Positions 36,484 through 47,100 of a stretch of 64,000 bases of DNA are shown here, piece by piece. Source of the DNA: Cellulomonas hominis. GTDB taxonomy: Bacteria > Actinomycetota > Actinomycetes > Actinomycetales > Cellulomonadaceae. Both the position numbers and the translations under genes were made by a program. Within the stretch, counting starts at the first letter, position 1; each line of letters begins with the position of its first letter. The stretch lies in NCBI RefSeq assembly GCF_014201095.1, contig NZ_JACHDN010000001.1:1984001-2048000 (forward strand), given 5' to 3'. Under the pieces are notes generated by a model that made no database searches, was not told the origin of the DNA, and was given only the letters and a program-made list of their open reading frames with translations.

Positions 36484-37389
36484 TCAGAGCCGCTCGGCCA
36501 GCTCCACCAGCGTCTCGGTCGTCCCCGCGTCGAGCGTCAGCGTCGCCAGCGGGTCCCCGCGCGTCGCCCCGCGGTTGAGGATCACCACCGGCTTGCCCGC
36601 CGCCGCCGCGTGCCGCACGAACCGCAGCCCCGACTGCACGGTCAGCGACGACCCGGCGACCAGCAGCGCGTCCCCGTCGTCCACCAGCGCGTACGCCGCG
36701 GCCACGCGCTCGGCCGGCACCGTCTCCCCGAAGTACACGATGTCCGGCTTGAGCATCCCGCCGCACGGCCCGTCGCCGCCGTCCGGGTCCGGCTGCCAGC
36801 AGTCCGCCACGACGAAATCGGCGGTGCGCTCGATCACGGCGTCCGCGTCCGGCGCGATCTCGACGTCGTCCACGGCACCGACCGACTCCGCGAAGCCCGG
36901 GTTCAGCGCGTCCAGCCGCTCGGCGAGCTCCTGCCGGGTGACGGCGCGCCCGCACCGCAGGCACACCACCCGGTCGTACCGCCCGTGCAGGTCGATGACC
37001 CGCCGCGACCCCGCCTGCTCGTGCAGCAGGTCCACGTTCTGCGTGATCACCCCGACCACCACGCCGTGCGCCTCCATCGACGCCAGCGCCCGGTGCCCCG
37101 CGTTCGGGTGCGTCCGGTGCACGAACCGCCAGCCCACGTGGTTCCGGGCCCAGTAGTGCCGCCGGAACGCCGGGTCGCCCACGAACTGCTGGTACGTCAT
37201 CGGGTTCCGCGGCGGCGAGTCCGGGCCGCGGTAGTCGGGGATGCCGGAGTCCGTCGACAGGCCCGCGCCCGTCAGCACCGCCACCCGGCTGCCGCGCAGG
37301 AGCGCCACCGCGTCCGCCACCGTGCCGGGCCGCGGCCGGACGTCGTCGTGGGCGGGGATCGGCAGGCGCGGCGGGGTGGGGGACGTCAC
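36484..37389 (-). CDS. Sir2-family NAD-dependent protein deacylase
   Basis: 301-residue sirtuin. The NAD motif GAGLSTDSGIPDYRG (about 40-54), TQNVD (about 115), catalytic His in DLHGRYD, and a zinc finger with paired Cys (CLRC, and Cys in DCWQPD and GPCGG) are all present, as is the SSLTVQ strand. The GTG start at 37389 is a best guess; the frame continues to 37524 over the tRNA gene, which excludes the longer form. It is convergent with the kinase gene (stop-to-stop distance 6 nt) and is coded opposite to the tRNA promoter region. Confidence 0.92.
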   Translation of the reverse strand: MTSPTPPRLPIPAHDDVRPRPGTVADAVALLRGSRVAVLTGAGLSTDSGIPDYRGPDSPPRNPMTYQQFVGDPAFRRHYWARNHVGWRFVHRTHPNAGHRALASMEAHGVVVGVITQNVDLLHEQAGSRRVIDLHGRYDRVVCLRCGRAVTRQELAERLDALNPGFAESVGAVDDVEIAPDADAVIERTADFVVADCWQPDPDGGDGPCGGMLKPDIVYFGETVPAERVAAAYALVDDGDALLVAGSSLTVQSGLRFVRHAAAAGKPVVILNRGATRGDPLATLTLDAGTTETLVELAERL

Positions 37390-37452
37390 GGACCCACGGT
37401 ACGTCGGCCGATGCGGGAGTTCGTCTCGGCATCCGGTAGGCTCCACTGCCGA

Positions 37453-37542
37453 GGTAGCGTGTCCGAGCGGCCTAAGGAGCACGCCTCGAAAGCGTGTGTG
37501 GGTGAAAGTCCACCGTGGGTTCAAATCCCACCGCTACCGCCA
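37453..37542 (+). tRNA. tRNA-Ser (anticodon CGA)
   Basis: Acceptor stem GGTAGCG/CGCTACC, anticodon loop CTCGAAA with CGA at 37487-37489, long variable arm (GTGTGTGGGTGAAAGTCCACC) typical of serine tRNA, T-loop GGTTCAAATCC, discriminator G and encoded CCA at 37540-37542. It reads the UCG codon. The last 22 bases overlap the antisense 3' end of the DedA-family gene. Confidence 0.95.
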
Positions 37543-38318
37543 GCTCGACGAGAGACGCCCCTGACCCGCGGAGACGCCGGTCGGGGGCGTCTGTCGTCCG
37601 TCAGCCGCGCGCCCCCGTCCACCTGGTCGCGAGCCCCCGCCTCCGCCCGCCGCACCGCCCGTAGCCGCCGGACCCGCACGACGACGAACCACGCGCACGC
37701 CACCGCGATCACGCCCAGCACGACGTCCGACAGCACCCCGCTCCACTGCGCCAGCACCGGCCGGATCGCCGGCCCGAACGCGAACCCCAGCCCGATCCAG
37801 ATCGCGTTCCAGACCGCCGACCCGATCGTCGTGTACGCGGTGAACGCCCAGAACGGCATGCGCTGGATGCCCGCGGGGATCGACACGAAGCTCCGCACCA
37901 GCGGCACGCACCGGCCGAGCAGCACCGCGACCGGACCCCAGCGGGCGAAGAACCGCTCGGCGCGGTCGAAGTCGGTCGCGTCGAGCAGGGGGATGCGCGC
38001 GACCAGCGCGCGGGTGCGGTCCCGGCCGAGCAGCGCGCCGAGGGCCCACCAGATCCACGCCCCGAGCACGGCGCCCGCGGTCGCGGCCACGATCGCCCAC
38101 AGCAGGCTCATGCGCCCGTCGTAGGCGAGGAACCCCGCGCCGGGGAGCACCGCCTCGGAGGGGATCGGGGGCACGAACGTCTCGACGAACACGGCCACGC
38201 CGACGCCCACCTCCCCGAGCGTGTCCATGAGGTCGAGGACGGCGCCGATGAACCCGGCGTACTCGTGGTCGGGGGCGGGGCCGGCAGCGGCGAGGGCGGC
38301 ACGCAGGGTGGTGCTCAC
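37521..38318 (-). CDS. DedA-family membrane protein
   Basis: 265-residue SNARE-associated/VTT-fold membrane protein of the flippase-like DedA group. The signature ETFVPPIPSEAVLPGAGFLA (about 49-68) and RCVPLVRSFVSIPAG follow, with several hydrophobic segments. The GTG start at 38318 has AGGAG nine bases upstream. The hydrophilic Arg-rich tail (about 225-265) reads into the 3' end of the tRNA-Ser gene on the opposite strand, so the gene overlaps it by 22 nt. DedA proteins help keep membrane phospholipid balance; there is no neighbour partner. Confidence 0.86.
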   Translation of the reverse strand: MSTTLRAALAAAGPAPDHEYAGFIGAVLDLMDTLGEVGVGVAVFVETFVPPIPSEAVLPGAGFLAYDGRMSLLWAIVAATAGAVLGAWIWWALGALLGRDRTRALVARIPLLDATDFDRAERFFARWGPVAVLLGRCVPLVRSFVSIPAGIQRMPFWAFTAYTTIGSAVWNAIWIGLGFAFGPAIRPVLAQWSGVLSDVVLGVIAVACAWFVVVRVRRLRAVRRAEAGARDQVDGGARLTDDRRPRPASPRVRGVSRRAGGSGGI

Positions 38319-38460
38319 GGCGGTGGACTCCTGATCGCATCGTCGGAGGGGGACCACGAGGCATCCGCCTCGACGTGTCGCCCGTCCGAACGAGCGGGTC
38401 CGGCGGGGAGTTCCGGAGCCGGCCGCGTGCCGGCCCCTAGGGTGGCCGCGGAGGTGCGGG

Positions 38461-39318
38461 ATGGACGACGGCGCGGCGCGGGCCCTGGTCGAGGTGGCGG
38501 ACGGCGTGCACGTCGCGACCTCCGCGGTCTACGCGACCACGACCACGGTGCTCGTGGCGGGCGACCGGTGCCTCGTCGTGGACCCCGCGGTGACCGGGCG
38601 GGAGGTGGCGCGCCTGACCGAGGCCCTGGAGCGCCGGCGCTGGCGCCCGGTCGCGGTGTGGTCGACGCACCCGCACTGGGACCACCTGCTCGACGGGCCC
38701 GGGCTGCGCGGCGTTCCCCGGTGGGGCGGCGCGGACGCGCTCGGCCCGGGCTGGCGGGAGCGCGCGGAGCGGCAGCGGGACGCCGACCCGGAGCTCGCGG
38801 CGCGGCTGCGGGCGGACCCGGCGGACGCCCCGGCGGCCGTGTGCGCCGACGCGCCGCGCGGCTTCCCGGGCGCGGGTGCGGGCGGGGACGCGGACGGCTG
38901 GTCGGCCCTGGACTGGGACGGCCCGGCGGTCCGGGTGCTCCGGCACGACGCGCACTGCCCGGGCCACACGGCCCTGATCGCGGTCGACGCCGGTGTCCTG
39001 GTCGCGGGGGACCTGCTGTCCGACGTCGAGGTCCCGCTGCTCGACACCGACGGGCCGGACCCGGTCGCGCGGCACGCGGCGGCGCTGGACCGGATCCAGG
39101 CCGGCGCGCGGCGGTACGGCGCGGACCTGGTCGTGCCGGGGCACGGCACGGCCGGCGCCGTGGCCGACCGGCTCGCGGCGGACCGGCGCTACCTGGCGAG
39201 GCTCCCGGGCCCGGTCGGCGATGCGCGCCTCGGACCCGGGGCCCCGCCGTGGCTGCTCGACGCGGACCGCGAGCAGCGGGCGGCGCTCAGACCGCCGAGC
39301 CCCGCAGCGTCGCCGTGA
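38461..39318 (+). CDS. Metallo-beta-lactamase-fold hydrolase
   Basis: 285-residue MBL-fold hydrolase. The zinc-binding set is complete: THPHWDH (about 70-76), DAHCPGHT His (about 168), Asp in AGDLLSD (about 182), and VPGHGT His (about 231). GGAGGTGCGGG stands before the ATG. It resembles glyoxalase II-like or unassigned MBL hydrolases; the Ala/Gly-rich segment around residue 140 is a probable loop. The substrate is not predictable. The last 32 nt overlap the convergent lipoprotein gene. Confidence 0.85.
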   Translation: MDDGAARALVEVADGVHVATSAVYATTTTVLVAGDRCLVVDPAVTGREVARLTEALERRRWRPVAVWSTHPHWDHLLDGPGLRGVPRWGGADALGPGWRERAERQRDADPELAARLRADPADAPAAVCADAPRGFPGAGAGGDADGWSALDWDGPAVRVLRHDAHCPGHTALIAVDAGVLVAGDLLSDVEVPLLDTDGPDPVARHAAALDRIQAGARRYGADLVVPGHGTAGAVADRLAADRRYLARLPGPVGDARLGPGAPPWLLDADREQRAALRPPSPAASP

Positions 39319-39799
39319 CGTCCTCGGTCGGGTGCACGACCACGCACTGCAGCACGTCGTCGCCCTGCGCCCAGCTGTCCTCGGTCGGGTACAGGTAGGT
39401 GACCTCGAGGACCGACTCCTCATACGCCAGCCCGACGAAGGGCTCGAACTCGGCGAGGCAGAACGTCCCGGCGAGCGTCTCGAGGTCGGCCTGCTCGGGC
39501 AGCTTCGCGAGGGTCTGCTCGGCGTAGATCTCGGCGTCGTGCGGCTGGTCGCAGGGCATCGCGTCGAGCTGCTCGACGAGCATCTGGTCGGCGTCGGGGA
39601 TGGCGATGCAGTCGCCGACCTCGAGCGAGAACACGCTCGCGGCGGCGGACTCGGTGACCTCGCCGGAGGACGCGTCGCGCTTCGCGTCGTCGGCGCCGCC
39701 GCCGAGCACGCCGCAGCCGGACACGACGAGGGCGAGGACCGCGCCGGCCGGCAGGAGGGCCGCACGGCGGGGGTTCAGGTTTCTCACAGGAGACGTCAT
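39287..39799 (-). CDS. Septum-formation-family lipoprotein
   Basis: 170-residue exported lipoprotein. The signal peptide ends with LVVSGC (C29 lipidated), followed by a Gly/Asp-rich linker. The mature part has the Septum_form type pattern with VGDCIAI, MPCDQPHDAEIYAEQ, TFC and VLQCVVVHP, so four Cys can form two disulfides. Such proteins are common in actinobacteria with a presumed envelope or division role, which is unproven. Its 3' end overlaps that of the MBL gene by 32 nt tail to tail. Confidence 0.78.
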   Translation of the reverse strand: MTSPVRNLNPRRAALLPAGAVLALVVSGCGVLGGGADDAKRDASSGEVTESAAASVFSLEVGDCIAIPDADQMLVEQLDAMPCDQPHDAEIYAEQTLAKLPEQADLETLAGTFCLAEFEPFVGLAYEESVLEVTYLYPTEDSWAQGDDVLQCVVVHPTEDVTATLRGSAV

Positions 39800-39856
39800 G
39801 GTGCTGATTGAACCGCTCCGAGCGCGTCCGCGCAGGTCAAAAGGCCGTGGCGTCCG

Positions 39857-41263
39857 TCACGAGAGCGCCGGCACGCGGGCCAGGGCTTCCGCGACGACCG
39901 CCACCGGGTGCCCGAGCGGCAGCCGGACGTGCCGGGCGCACCCGTCGGTCGCGGAGAACGACGGCCCGGGCACGAGCAGCACGTCCCGCTGCCGGTAGCG
40001 GGCGCACAGCGCGGCCGCGTCGGTGCCCACGTCGACCCACAGCCCGACGCCGCCGGTCGGCGTGGTCCAGCGCCAGCCGGGCCGGACCTCCCGCAGCAGG
40101 TCCTCGACCTCGCGGAGCGAGCGGGTCAGCGTGGCCCGCCGCTCGGCGACCCAGCGGTCGGCGTCCGCGAGCAGCCGGGTCGCCACCAGCTGGTCGACCG
40201 GGGCGCCCGCGAGGTCGACGCCCTGCCGGATCCGGGTCAGGCGGCGCACGACGGGCTCGGCGGCGCGGACCCAGCCGACGCGCAGCCCGCCCCACAGGAG
40301 CTTCGACGCGGTCCCGACGACGACGCCGAGGTCCTCCGGCAGGTCCGCCACCAGCGGGCGGGGCGGCACGCGCCCGTCGAGCAGCAGGTCCTCCGAGCAG
40401 CGGTCCTCGATCACCGTGATGCCGTGCCGGGCGGCGATCTCCGCGAGCCGCCGGCGCCGGTCGAGCGGCATCGACGTCCCTGTCGGGTTGTGCGCGAGGG
40501 GCTGGACGTACAGCGCGCGGTACCGGGTGCGCGTGACCAGGCGCTCGAGGAGGTCGACGTCGATCCCGTCGGCCCGCACGGGCACGGTGGTGAGGCGGGC
40601 GCCGCACGCCTGGAACGCCTCGAGCGCGCCACGGTAGGACGGGTCCTCGACCAGCACCTCGTCGCCGGGACTGAGCAGCGTGCGGGCGAGCAGCCAGACC
40701 GCCTGCTGCGCGCCGGACGTCACGAGCACCTGGGCCGCCGAGGTGGGCAGGCCCGCGGCGGTGCTCCGGGCGGCGACCACCTCGCGCAGCGCCGGCAGCC
40801 CACCGGGCAGGTAGCCGTCCGTGGCGACGAGGCGGTCCAGGTCGGCGGCGGGGAGCCGCGCGTACTCGCGGGCCACCGCGGGCAGGCCGGGCAGCGCGCC
40901 GCTGGACAGGTCCACGACCGAGTCGCCGCGCTGGGCGAACGTCGTCATGCGCCCGTCGTCCGCGGCGGACGCCCCGGCGGCCCCGGCCCGGCGGACGCGG
41001 GAGCCGGAGCCGTGCCGGGTCTCCACGACGCCGGCGGACTCGAGCCGCTCGTACGCCTCCGTCACGGTCGACCGGGAGACGCCGAGCGCGGTGGCGAGCG
41101 CCCGCTGCGGCGGCAGCAGCACGCCGTCCGGCAGCGCGTTCGCCACGACCAGGTCCTCGATCGCGCCGCCGAGCAGGGCGGGCAGCGAGCCGCCGCCGTC
41201 CTCGTCGGCCCAGCCGCCGACCAGCCGCGCCAGCTGTGCGGCACCGACCCCGCGCGTCACCAC
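39857..41263 (-). CDS. MocR-type PLP-dependent transcriptional regulator
   Basis: 468-residue GntR winged helix plus aminotransferase-fold protein. The DNA-binding part (about 25-90) has [25 protein letters not shown]; the AT-I fold domain includes NPTG (about 215) and [12 protein letters not shown] with the PLP lysine (about 290). The start GTG at 41263 is chosen; GGGAGG is about 11 bases upstream. It diverges from the Tm-1-like operon and a perfect 9-bp inverted repeat stands in the 182-nt gap, so it likely regulates that operon with a PLP-bound ligand, as in GabR/PdxR-type regulators. Confidence 0.88.
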   Translation of the reverse strand: MVTRGVGAAQLARLVGGWADEDGGGSLPALLGGAIEDLVVANALPDGVLLPPQRALATALGVSRSTVTEAYERLESAGVVETRHGSGSRVRRAGAAGASAADDGRMTTFAQRGDSVVDLSSGALPGLPAVAREYARLPAADLDRLVATDGYLPGGLPALREVVAARSTAAGLPTSAAQVLVTSGAQQAVWLLARTLLSPGDEVLVEDPSYRGALEAFQACGARLTTVPVRADGIDVDLLERLVTRTRYRALYVQPLAHNPTGTSMPLDRRRRLAEIAARHGITVIEDRCSEDLLLDGRVPPRPLVADLPEDLGVVVGTASKLLWGGLRVGWVRAAEPVVRRLTRIRQGVDLAGAPVDQLVATRLLADADRWVAERRATLTRSLREVEDLLREVRPGWRWTTPTGGVGLWVDVGTDAAALCARYRQRDVLLVPGPSFSATDGCARHVRLPLGHPVAVVAEALARVPALS

Positions 41264-41349
41264 CGTCGGCCGTCCTCCCTCGCGGTCCCCGGGCCGCGCG
41301 CCGGCGCGCGGACCCGTCCCCGGCAGTCTAGGAACGCGCCCGCGGCGCC

Positions 41350-41379
41350 CCCAGGCCACTGCGCGCGGATTGGCCTGGG
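41350..41379. promoter_or_regulatory. Inverted repeat in the MocR/Tm-1-like divergent promoter region, candidate MocR operator
   Basis: Perfect 9-bp arms CCCAGGCCA (41350-41358) and TGGCCTGGG (41371-41379), spacer 12 nt, centre-to-centre about 21 bp or two helical turns. It is the only strong symmetry between the divergent starts 41263 and 41446. Confidence 0.5.
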
Positions 41380-41445
41380 CACCCTCCCGGCGCACCGGCG
41401 ACGCTGGGCGGGACATCGACGGCGATGCACGGAAGGTGGTTCACG

Positions 41446-42705
41446 ATGACGACGGTGGTCCTGGTCGGCGCGCTCGACACGAAGCGCGACGACTACCGGT
41501 GGCTCCGCGAGGAGCTGCGCGCCCGGGGCGCGGACACGGTCCTGATCGACGTCGGCACGTTCTCGGACGGTGCCGGCGCGGACGCGACGCCCGAGGACGT
41601 GGCGCGCGCCGCGGGCCGGGACCTCGCGGAGCTGCGGGCGGCCGGCGACCGCGGCGCGGCGATGGCCGCGATGGCCGACGGCGCGGCCGTCCTCGTGCGG
41701 CGGCTCTACGACGAGGGCCGGCTCGACGCGGTGCTGGCCGCGGCGGGGTCGGGCGGCTCGTCGGTCGCCGCGCACGCCATGCAGGCCCTGCCGGTGGGCG
41801 TGCCGAAGCTGCTCGTCTCCACGATGGCGTCCGGCGACGTGTCCCCGTACGTGGGGGCCACCGACGTCACGCTGATGTACTCCGTCGCGGACGTCGCCGG
41901 GATCAACTCGGTGTCCCGCGTCGTGCTGGGCAACGCCGTCGCCGCGGCCTGGTCGATGGCCGAGGAGCACCGTGCCCGCGCGTCGCGGCCCGCGCCCGCG
42001 GAGGACCGGCCGCTGGTCGGGGCGAGCATGTTCGGCCTGACGACGCCCGCCGTCGAGGAGGCCAAGGCCCGGCTGGAGGAGCTCGGCTACGAGGTCGTGG
42101 TGTTCCACGCCACCGGCTCCGGCGGTCGCGCGATGGAGACCCTCGTCGAGGGCGGCTTCCTCGCGGGAGTCCTCGACCTCACCACCACCGAGCTCGCGGA
42201 CGAGCTGGTCGGGGGCGTGCTGACCGCCGGCCCGCGCCGGCTGGAGGCCGCCGGGCGCCACGGGGTGCCGCAGGTCGTGTCGACGGGCGCGCTCGACATG
42301 GTGAACTTCGGCGGGCGGGAGACCGTGCCGGAGCGGTTCGCCGACCGGACGTTCCTCGTCCACAACCCGACGGTCACGCTCATGCGGACCACCGCGGCGG
42401 AGTCCGCCGACCTCGGCGCGCTGATCGCCGGCAAGCTCCGGGCCGCCACCGGCCCCGCGCACGTCCTCGTGCCGGAGCGCGGGTTCTCGGGGATCGACGT
42501 CGCGGGCGGGCCGTTCTTCGACCCGGACGCCGACGCGGCGGTGGTCACCGCCCTCGAGGACGGTCTCGCCGGCTCGCGCGTGCCCGTCGAGCGGCTCGAC
42601 CTCGCGATCAACGACCCCGGCTTCGGCGCGGCCGCCGCCGACGCGCTGCACCGCCTCATCACCACGGCCGCCACCGCGGCGGCACCCGACGAAGGGACGC
42701 ACTGA
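41446..42705 (+). CDS. Tm-1-like UPF0261 ATP-binding protein
   Basis: 419-residue homologue of the N-terminal (UPF0261) domain of the tomato Tm-1 protein. It opens with [21 protein letters not shown], has [12 protein letters not shown] and [12 protein letters not shown] loops mid-protein, and repeats a similar Rossmann-like half ([16 protein letters not shown]) after residue 185. The ATG has GGAAGGTGG upstream. It is followed by a TIM-barrel gene, overlapping by one base (TGATG). In plants and fungi the two parts are fused in one chain. The bacterial function is unknown; a catabolic step is inferred from the MocR regulator. Confidence 0.82.
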   Translation: MTTVVLVGALDTKRDDYRWLREELRARGADTVLIDVGTFSDGAGADATPEDVARAAGRDLAELRAAGDRGAAMAAMADGAAVLVRRLYDEGRLDAVLAAAGSGGSSVAAHAMQALPVGVPKLLVSTMASGDVSPYVGATDVTLMYSVADVAGINSVSRVVLGNAVAAAWSMAEEHRARASRPAPAEDRPLVGASMFGLTTPAVEEAKARLEELGYEVVVFHATGSGGRAMETLVEGGFLAGVLDLTTTELADELVGGVLTAGPRRLEAAGRHGVPQVVSTGALDMVNFGGRETVPERFADRTFLVHNPTVTLMRTTAAESADLGALIAGKLRAATGPAHVLVPERGFSGIDVAGGPFFDPDADAAVVTALEDGLAGSRVPVERLDLAINDPGFGAAAADALHRLITTAATAAAPDEGTH

Positions 42706-43526
42706 TGGACCGCTCGACCGCCCTCGCCCGCCTCCGGGCCACCGTCGCCGCGGGGCGCCCGATCATCGGCGGCGGCGCCGGCACCGGCCTGTCCGCGAAG
42801 TCGGCGGAGGCCGGCGGGATCGACCTGCTCATCATCTACAACTCGGGCCGGTACCGGATGGCCGGCCGCGGCTCGCTCGCCGGGCTGCTGTCCTACGGCG
42901 ACGCGAACCAGATCGTGCTCGACATGGCCGCCGAGGTGCTGCCCGTCGTGCGGGACACGCCCGTGCTCGCCGGGGTCAACGGCACCGACCCGTTCCGGCT
43001 GATGGGCCCGTTCCTCGACGAGCTCAAGCGGCTCGGGTTCGCGGGCGTGCAGAACTTCCCGACGGTCGGCCTCATCGACGGCGTGTTCCGCGCCAACCTC
43101 GAGGAGACCGGCATGGGCTTCGGGCTCGAGGTCGACATGATCCGGGCCGCGCACGAGCGCGACCTGCTCACCACCCCGTACGTGTTCGACCCGGAGCAGG
43201 CCGTCGCGATGACCGAGGCCGGTGCCGACGTGCTGGTCCCGCACATGGGCCTGACCACGTCCGGGACGATCGGCGCGCAGACCGCGCTGACCCTGGACGA
43301 GTCCGTCGAGCGGGTGCAGGCCATGGCCGACGCCGCCCACCGCGTGAACCCGGACGTGCTGGTGCTCTGCCACGGCGGCCCGATCGCCGAGCCCGCCGAC
43401 GCGCAGTACGTGCTCGAGCGCACCGAGGGGGTCGTCGGGTTCTTCGGCGCCTCGTCCATCGAGCGGCTCCCCACCGAGGTGGCGATCCGCGAGCAGACGG
43501 AGAAGTTCAAGGCCGTCACGTTCTAG
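42705..43526 (+). CDS. TIM-barrel phosphoenolpyruvate hydrolase-like protein (Tm-1 C-terminal type)
   Basis: 273-residue TIM barrel of the PEP-hydrolase-like family that forms the C-terminal half of plant Tm-1. It starts with [18 protein letters not shown], has [24 protein letters not shown] and [16 protein letters not shown] loops, and ends [12 protein letters not shown]. The barrel phosphate-binding type glycine loops are intact; no experimental activity is known to me for the bacterial version. The start overlaps the upstream stop by one base. It belongs to the operon Tm-1-like, TIM barrel, DUF1097. Confidence 0.83.
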   Translation: MDRSTALARLRATVAAGRPIIGGGAGTGLSAKSAEAGGIDLLIIYNSGRYRMAGRGSLAGLLSYGDANQIVLDMAAEVLPVVRDTPVLAGVNGTDPFRLMGPFLDELKRLGFAGVQNFPTVGLIDGVFRANLEETGMGFGLEVDMIRAAHERDLLTTPYVFDPEQAVAMTEAGADVLVPHMGLTTSGTIGAQTALTLDESVERVQAMADAAHRVNPDVLVLCHGGPIAEPADAQYVLERTEGVVGFFGASSIERLPTEVAIREQTEKFKAVTF

Positions 43527-43648
43527 TCCCGCACCACAGCACCACAGCACCACCCCCACCGCACGGAGGACCGGGCGGCGTCCCGCACCGGCGCGGCGCC
43601 GCCCGGCGACCCGTCGCGCCCGAACCCGCCGTCAAGGAGGACGACATC

Positions 43649-44137
43649 ATGAGCAAGTTCCGCGGGCTGGTCCCGCTCGCCCTGTCCGTGGCCGTGCTGG
43701 CCGGAGCATGGACGCAGGTGAGCTCCGCCGTCGGCTGGGTGACCTGGGTCGGGTTCCTGTCCTGGGCCGCCTACTTCGCCGCCGGCGCCGGGCACGAGGG
43801 GCTGAAGAAGACCGTGCCCGCGAACCTCGCCGGCGCCGTCGTGGGCTGGCTGATCGTGCAGCTGTCGGGGGCGCTGTCGTTCCCCGGCGGCCTGGCCGTC
43901 GCGGTCGCCGCCGGCGCGTTCGTCATGTGCGTGCAGGCCGGCTGGTCCGTCCTCGGGTTCGTCCCGGGCGCGTTCATCGGGTGCTCGGCGTTCTTCGGGA
44001 CCGGCTTCGACTTCTGGCCGACGGTGCTCGCGCTGGTCGCCGGGGCCGTGCTGGGCTGGGCGTCGTTCTGGGGCGGGGAGGGGCTGGCGCGGCTGCGCCG
44101 GGCGCCCGCGCCGGTGGCGGAGCCCGTCGCGGGCTGA
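43649..44137 (+). CDS. DUF1097 membrane protein
   Basis: 162-residue protein with five or so membrane segments and the DUF1097 pattern (SWAAYFAAGAGHEGLKK in the loop after helix 2; FIGCSAFFGTG later). AAGGAGG stands nine bases before the ATG. It is 122 nt downstream of the TIM-barrel gene in the same direction, so possibly co-transcribed. DUF1097 proteins are often near purine or carboxylate catabolic genes and may be transporters; not proven here. Confidence 0.75.
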   Translation: MSKFRGLVPLALSVAVLAGAWTQVSSAVGWVTWVGFLSWAAYFAAGAGHEGLKKTVPANLAGAVVGWLIVQLSGALSFPGGLAVAVAAGAFVMCVQAGWSVLGFVPGAFIGCSAFFGTGFDFWPTVLALVAGAVLGWASFWGGEGLARLRRAPAPVAEPVAG

Positions 44138-44148
44138 GGCGCCGTCCC

Positions 44149-47100
44149 TCAGGCCAGGAGGTCACGCACCTCGTCGGCTGTCAGCGCCGACCCGAACAGG
44201 TCCCCGTCGTCGATGACGGCGTCCACCAGGGCCGCCTTGCGCGCCTGGAGGGCGACGACCTTCTCCTCGATGGTCCCCGCCGCGATCAGCCGGTACACCA
44301 TGACGTGCCGGTGCTGGCCGATCCGGTGCGCCCGGTCCACGGCCTGCTGCTCCGCGGCGGGGTTCCACCAGGGGTCCAGCAGGAACACGTAGTCGGCCTC
44401 GGTGAGGTTGAGTCCGGTACCGCCGGCTTTGAGGCTCAGCAGGAACACGGGGGCGTCGCCCTCGCGGAAGCCGTCGATCACGTCCGCCCGCCGGGTGGTC
44501 GAGCCGTCCAGGTAGGCGAACTCGACCCCGGCGGCGGTCAGGCGCTCGGCGACCAGCGCGAGGTACGACGTGAACTGGCTGAACACCAGCGCCCGGTGCC
44601 CCTCCGCGACGACGTCGGCGATCTGCTCCAGCAGCGCGTCGGCCTTCGCGGCGGGGATCCCGGCGAGCCCGGGGTCGATCAGCCGGGGGTCGAGGGCGAG
44701 CATCCGGAGCAGCGTGAGCGAGCGGTAGACGATGAACCGCTGCCGGTCCAGGTCGTCGACCAGGCCGAGCACCTTCTGCCGCTCGAGCTGGAGGTACCGG
44801 TCGTAGACGGCGCGGTGCTCCGGGGCCAGCTCGACCGCCAGGGTCTGCTCCTGCTTGGCGGGCAGGTCGGCCGCGACCAGGTCCTTGGTGCGCCGGAGCA
44901 GGAACGGCCGGATCCGGCGGCGCAGCGTGGCCAGCCGCTCGGCGCGGACACGCTCGCGGTCGGCGGGGACCTCACCGGCGCCCGGGCCGCTGGAGATGCC
45001 CGTCGCGGCGCCCTCGATCGGCCGGACGTACCGGTCGCCGAACCGGCGCGCGGACGGCAGCAGGCCCGGGGTGGTCAGGGCGAGCAGGGCGTGCAGCTCG
45101 GTGAGCGAGTTCTCCACCGGCGTCCCCGTCACCGCGAGCGTGAACGGCACCGCGAGGTCGCGCGCCGCCTCGTGCCCGCGGGACGCCGCGTTCTTCACCT
45201 GCTGCGCCTCGTCGAGCACGAGGCCGGCCCAGCCGACGTCGTCACCGACCGCCCGGTACGCCGCGGCGTCCAGCCGGAGCAGGGCGTAGCTCGTGACGAC
45301 CACGTCCGCGCCTGCCGCGAGGTCCGCGAGCGGCGTGGGGCCGGCGGCGTCGGTCTGCTCGACCCGGCGCACGACCAGGCCCGGCGTGAACCGCGCCGCC
45401 TCGGCGACCCAGTTCGGCACGACCGACGTGGGGGCGACGACGAGGAACGGCCGCCGCGGGCTCCCGTCGGCGCGCTGCTCGGCGGCGTGCTGCACGAGCG
45501 CCAGGGTCTGCACCGTCTTGCCGAGGCCCATGTCGTCCGCGAGCACCCCGCCGAGCCCGTGCCGCCAGAGGGCGGCGAGCCACCGGAAGCCCTCGACCTG
45601 GTACGGACGCAGGTCGGCGCGCAGCCCGCGGGGGACCGGCACGGGGGCGGGCGCCGCGGCGTCGGCGAGCAGCGCGCGCCACGGCTCGGGGGTCTCGGCC
45701 TCGTCCGCGAGGTCGGCGAGGTCCGACCACAGGCTGGTCTGGTGCCGGCTGATCCGCAGGCCCGTCTCCCACTCGGCGAGGTCGCGCGCCTCCGCGATCA
45801 GGTCGGCGAGCGGCTCCAGCGCCGGGTGGTCCAGCGACAGGTACGAGCCGTCGACCAGCAGCAGCCGGCGCCGGCCCTTCGCCAGGGCGCTGAACAGCGG
45901 CACGAACGGCACGGTCCGGCCGTCGACCGTGACGGTCACGCCCAGGTCGAACCAGTCGTGCTGCTCGCTCGGCTGGGCCGTCACGGCGAGCACCGGGGTG
46001 CCCTGCAGCTCCCGGTAGGCAGGCGGGGTGCCGACGGTGTCCACGCGGACCCCGCGGCGCCCGGCGAGCCGGGGGAGCGCGGTGGTGGCGAACTCGGCCG
46101 CCTCGACGTCCCGGAGGGTCACGGGGCGGGGGAGCGCGGCGTCTCCCGGGGCGGCGTCCTCCGGCCACCAGGTCGCGGGGAGCAGGCCGCGCGGCAGCAG
46201 CGTCCGCGGGTCCGGCGCGGGGGCCGAGCCGCGGTGACCGTCCCACCGCCACGCCAGGTCGAGGACGTGACCCGGGGCGTGGGTGACGGTGAGCACCAGC
46301 GTCGGCGGCGCGGGCGGCGGCAGGTCGACGCTGCCGTCCGCGCTCCCGACGTCCAGCCCCGCGCGCAGGGCCGGCAGGTGCTCCCGCAGGAACTCGCCGG
46401 CGCCCTCCGCGGGCACGACGACGCCCGCGCCCAGCGCGTCCGCGACCGTCCGGCCGCCGGGGGCGCCGAGCAGCGCGAGGTGGTGCGGGGTCAGCGGCGC
46501 GGCGGTCGGGGCGAGCAGCACGTCCCGCGGCCGGGCCAGGTCGGCCACCCACAGGCCGTGCGTCCCGATCGGGTGCGCGTCGCCCACCGGGACCGGCTCG
46601 TCGTCCACCGTGAGCCGGGCGGCCAGCCGGATGCCACCGTCGTCCGTCCCGGCGGCGTCGAGCCCGAGGACCGCGCGCCCGGCGAGGCGCACCCGGGCCC
46701 CCGCGCCCGAGCCGACCAGCGGGACGCCGAGCCCGCGCGCCTGGTCCAGGAGCTCCCAGAGCACGGGGTTGGCGAAGTCGTCGAGGAACAGCCAGCCCGG
46801 GTCGTCGCCGGGCTGCGCGGGCCGGGCCGCGCGGTGCAGCGCGCCGAGCTGGCAGAACCAGCGGTGCTGGTCGTCGTCCAGGTCGAGCCGGGACTGCAGG
46901 TGCGGCAGGTTCGACCACGTCGCGCCGCCGCGCGCCCACCCGCGACCGGTGCGGAGGACGGGCCGCGCGGCGAGGCGGTGCTCGCCGCTGCCGCGGACCA
47001 GGTCGTCGGCCGCGCGCCGCGCCCCGGCCGTGCGGGAGGTCGGGCCGTTCCACCGGTCACGCGTGCGGGGCGTGAGCTCACGGACCTCGAGCTGCAGCGC

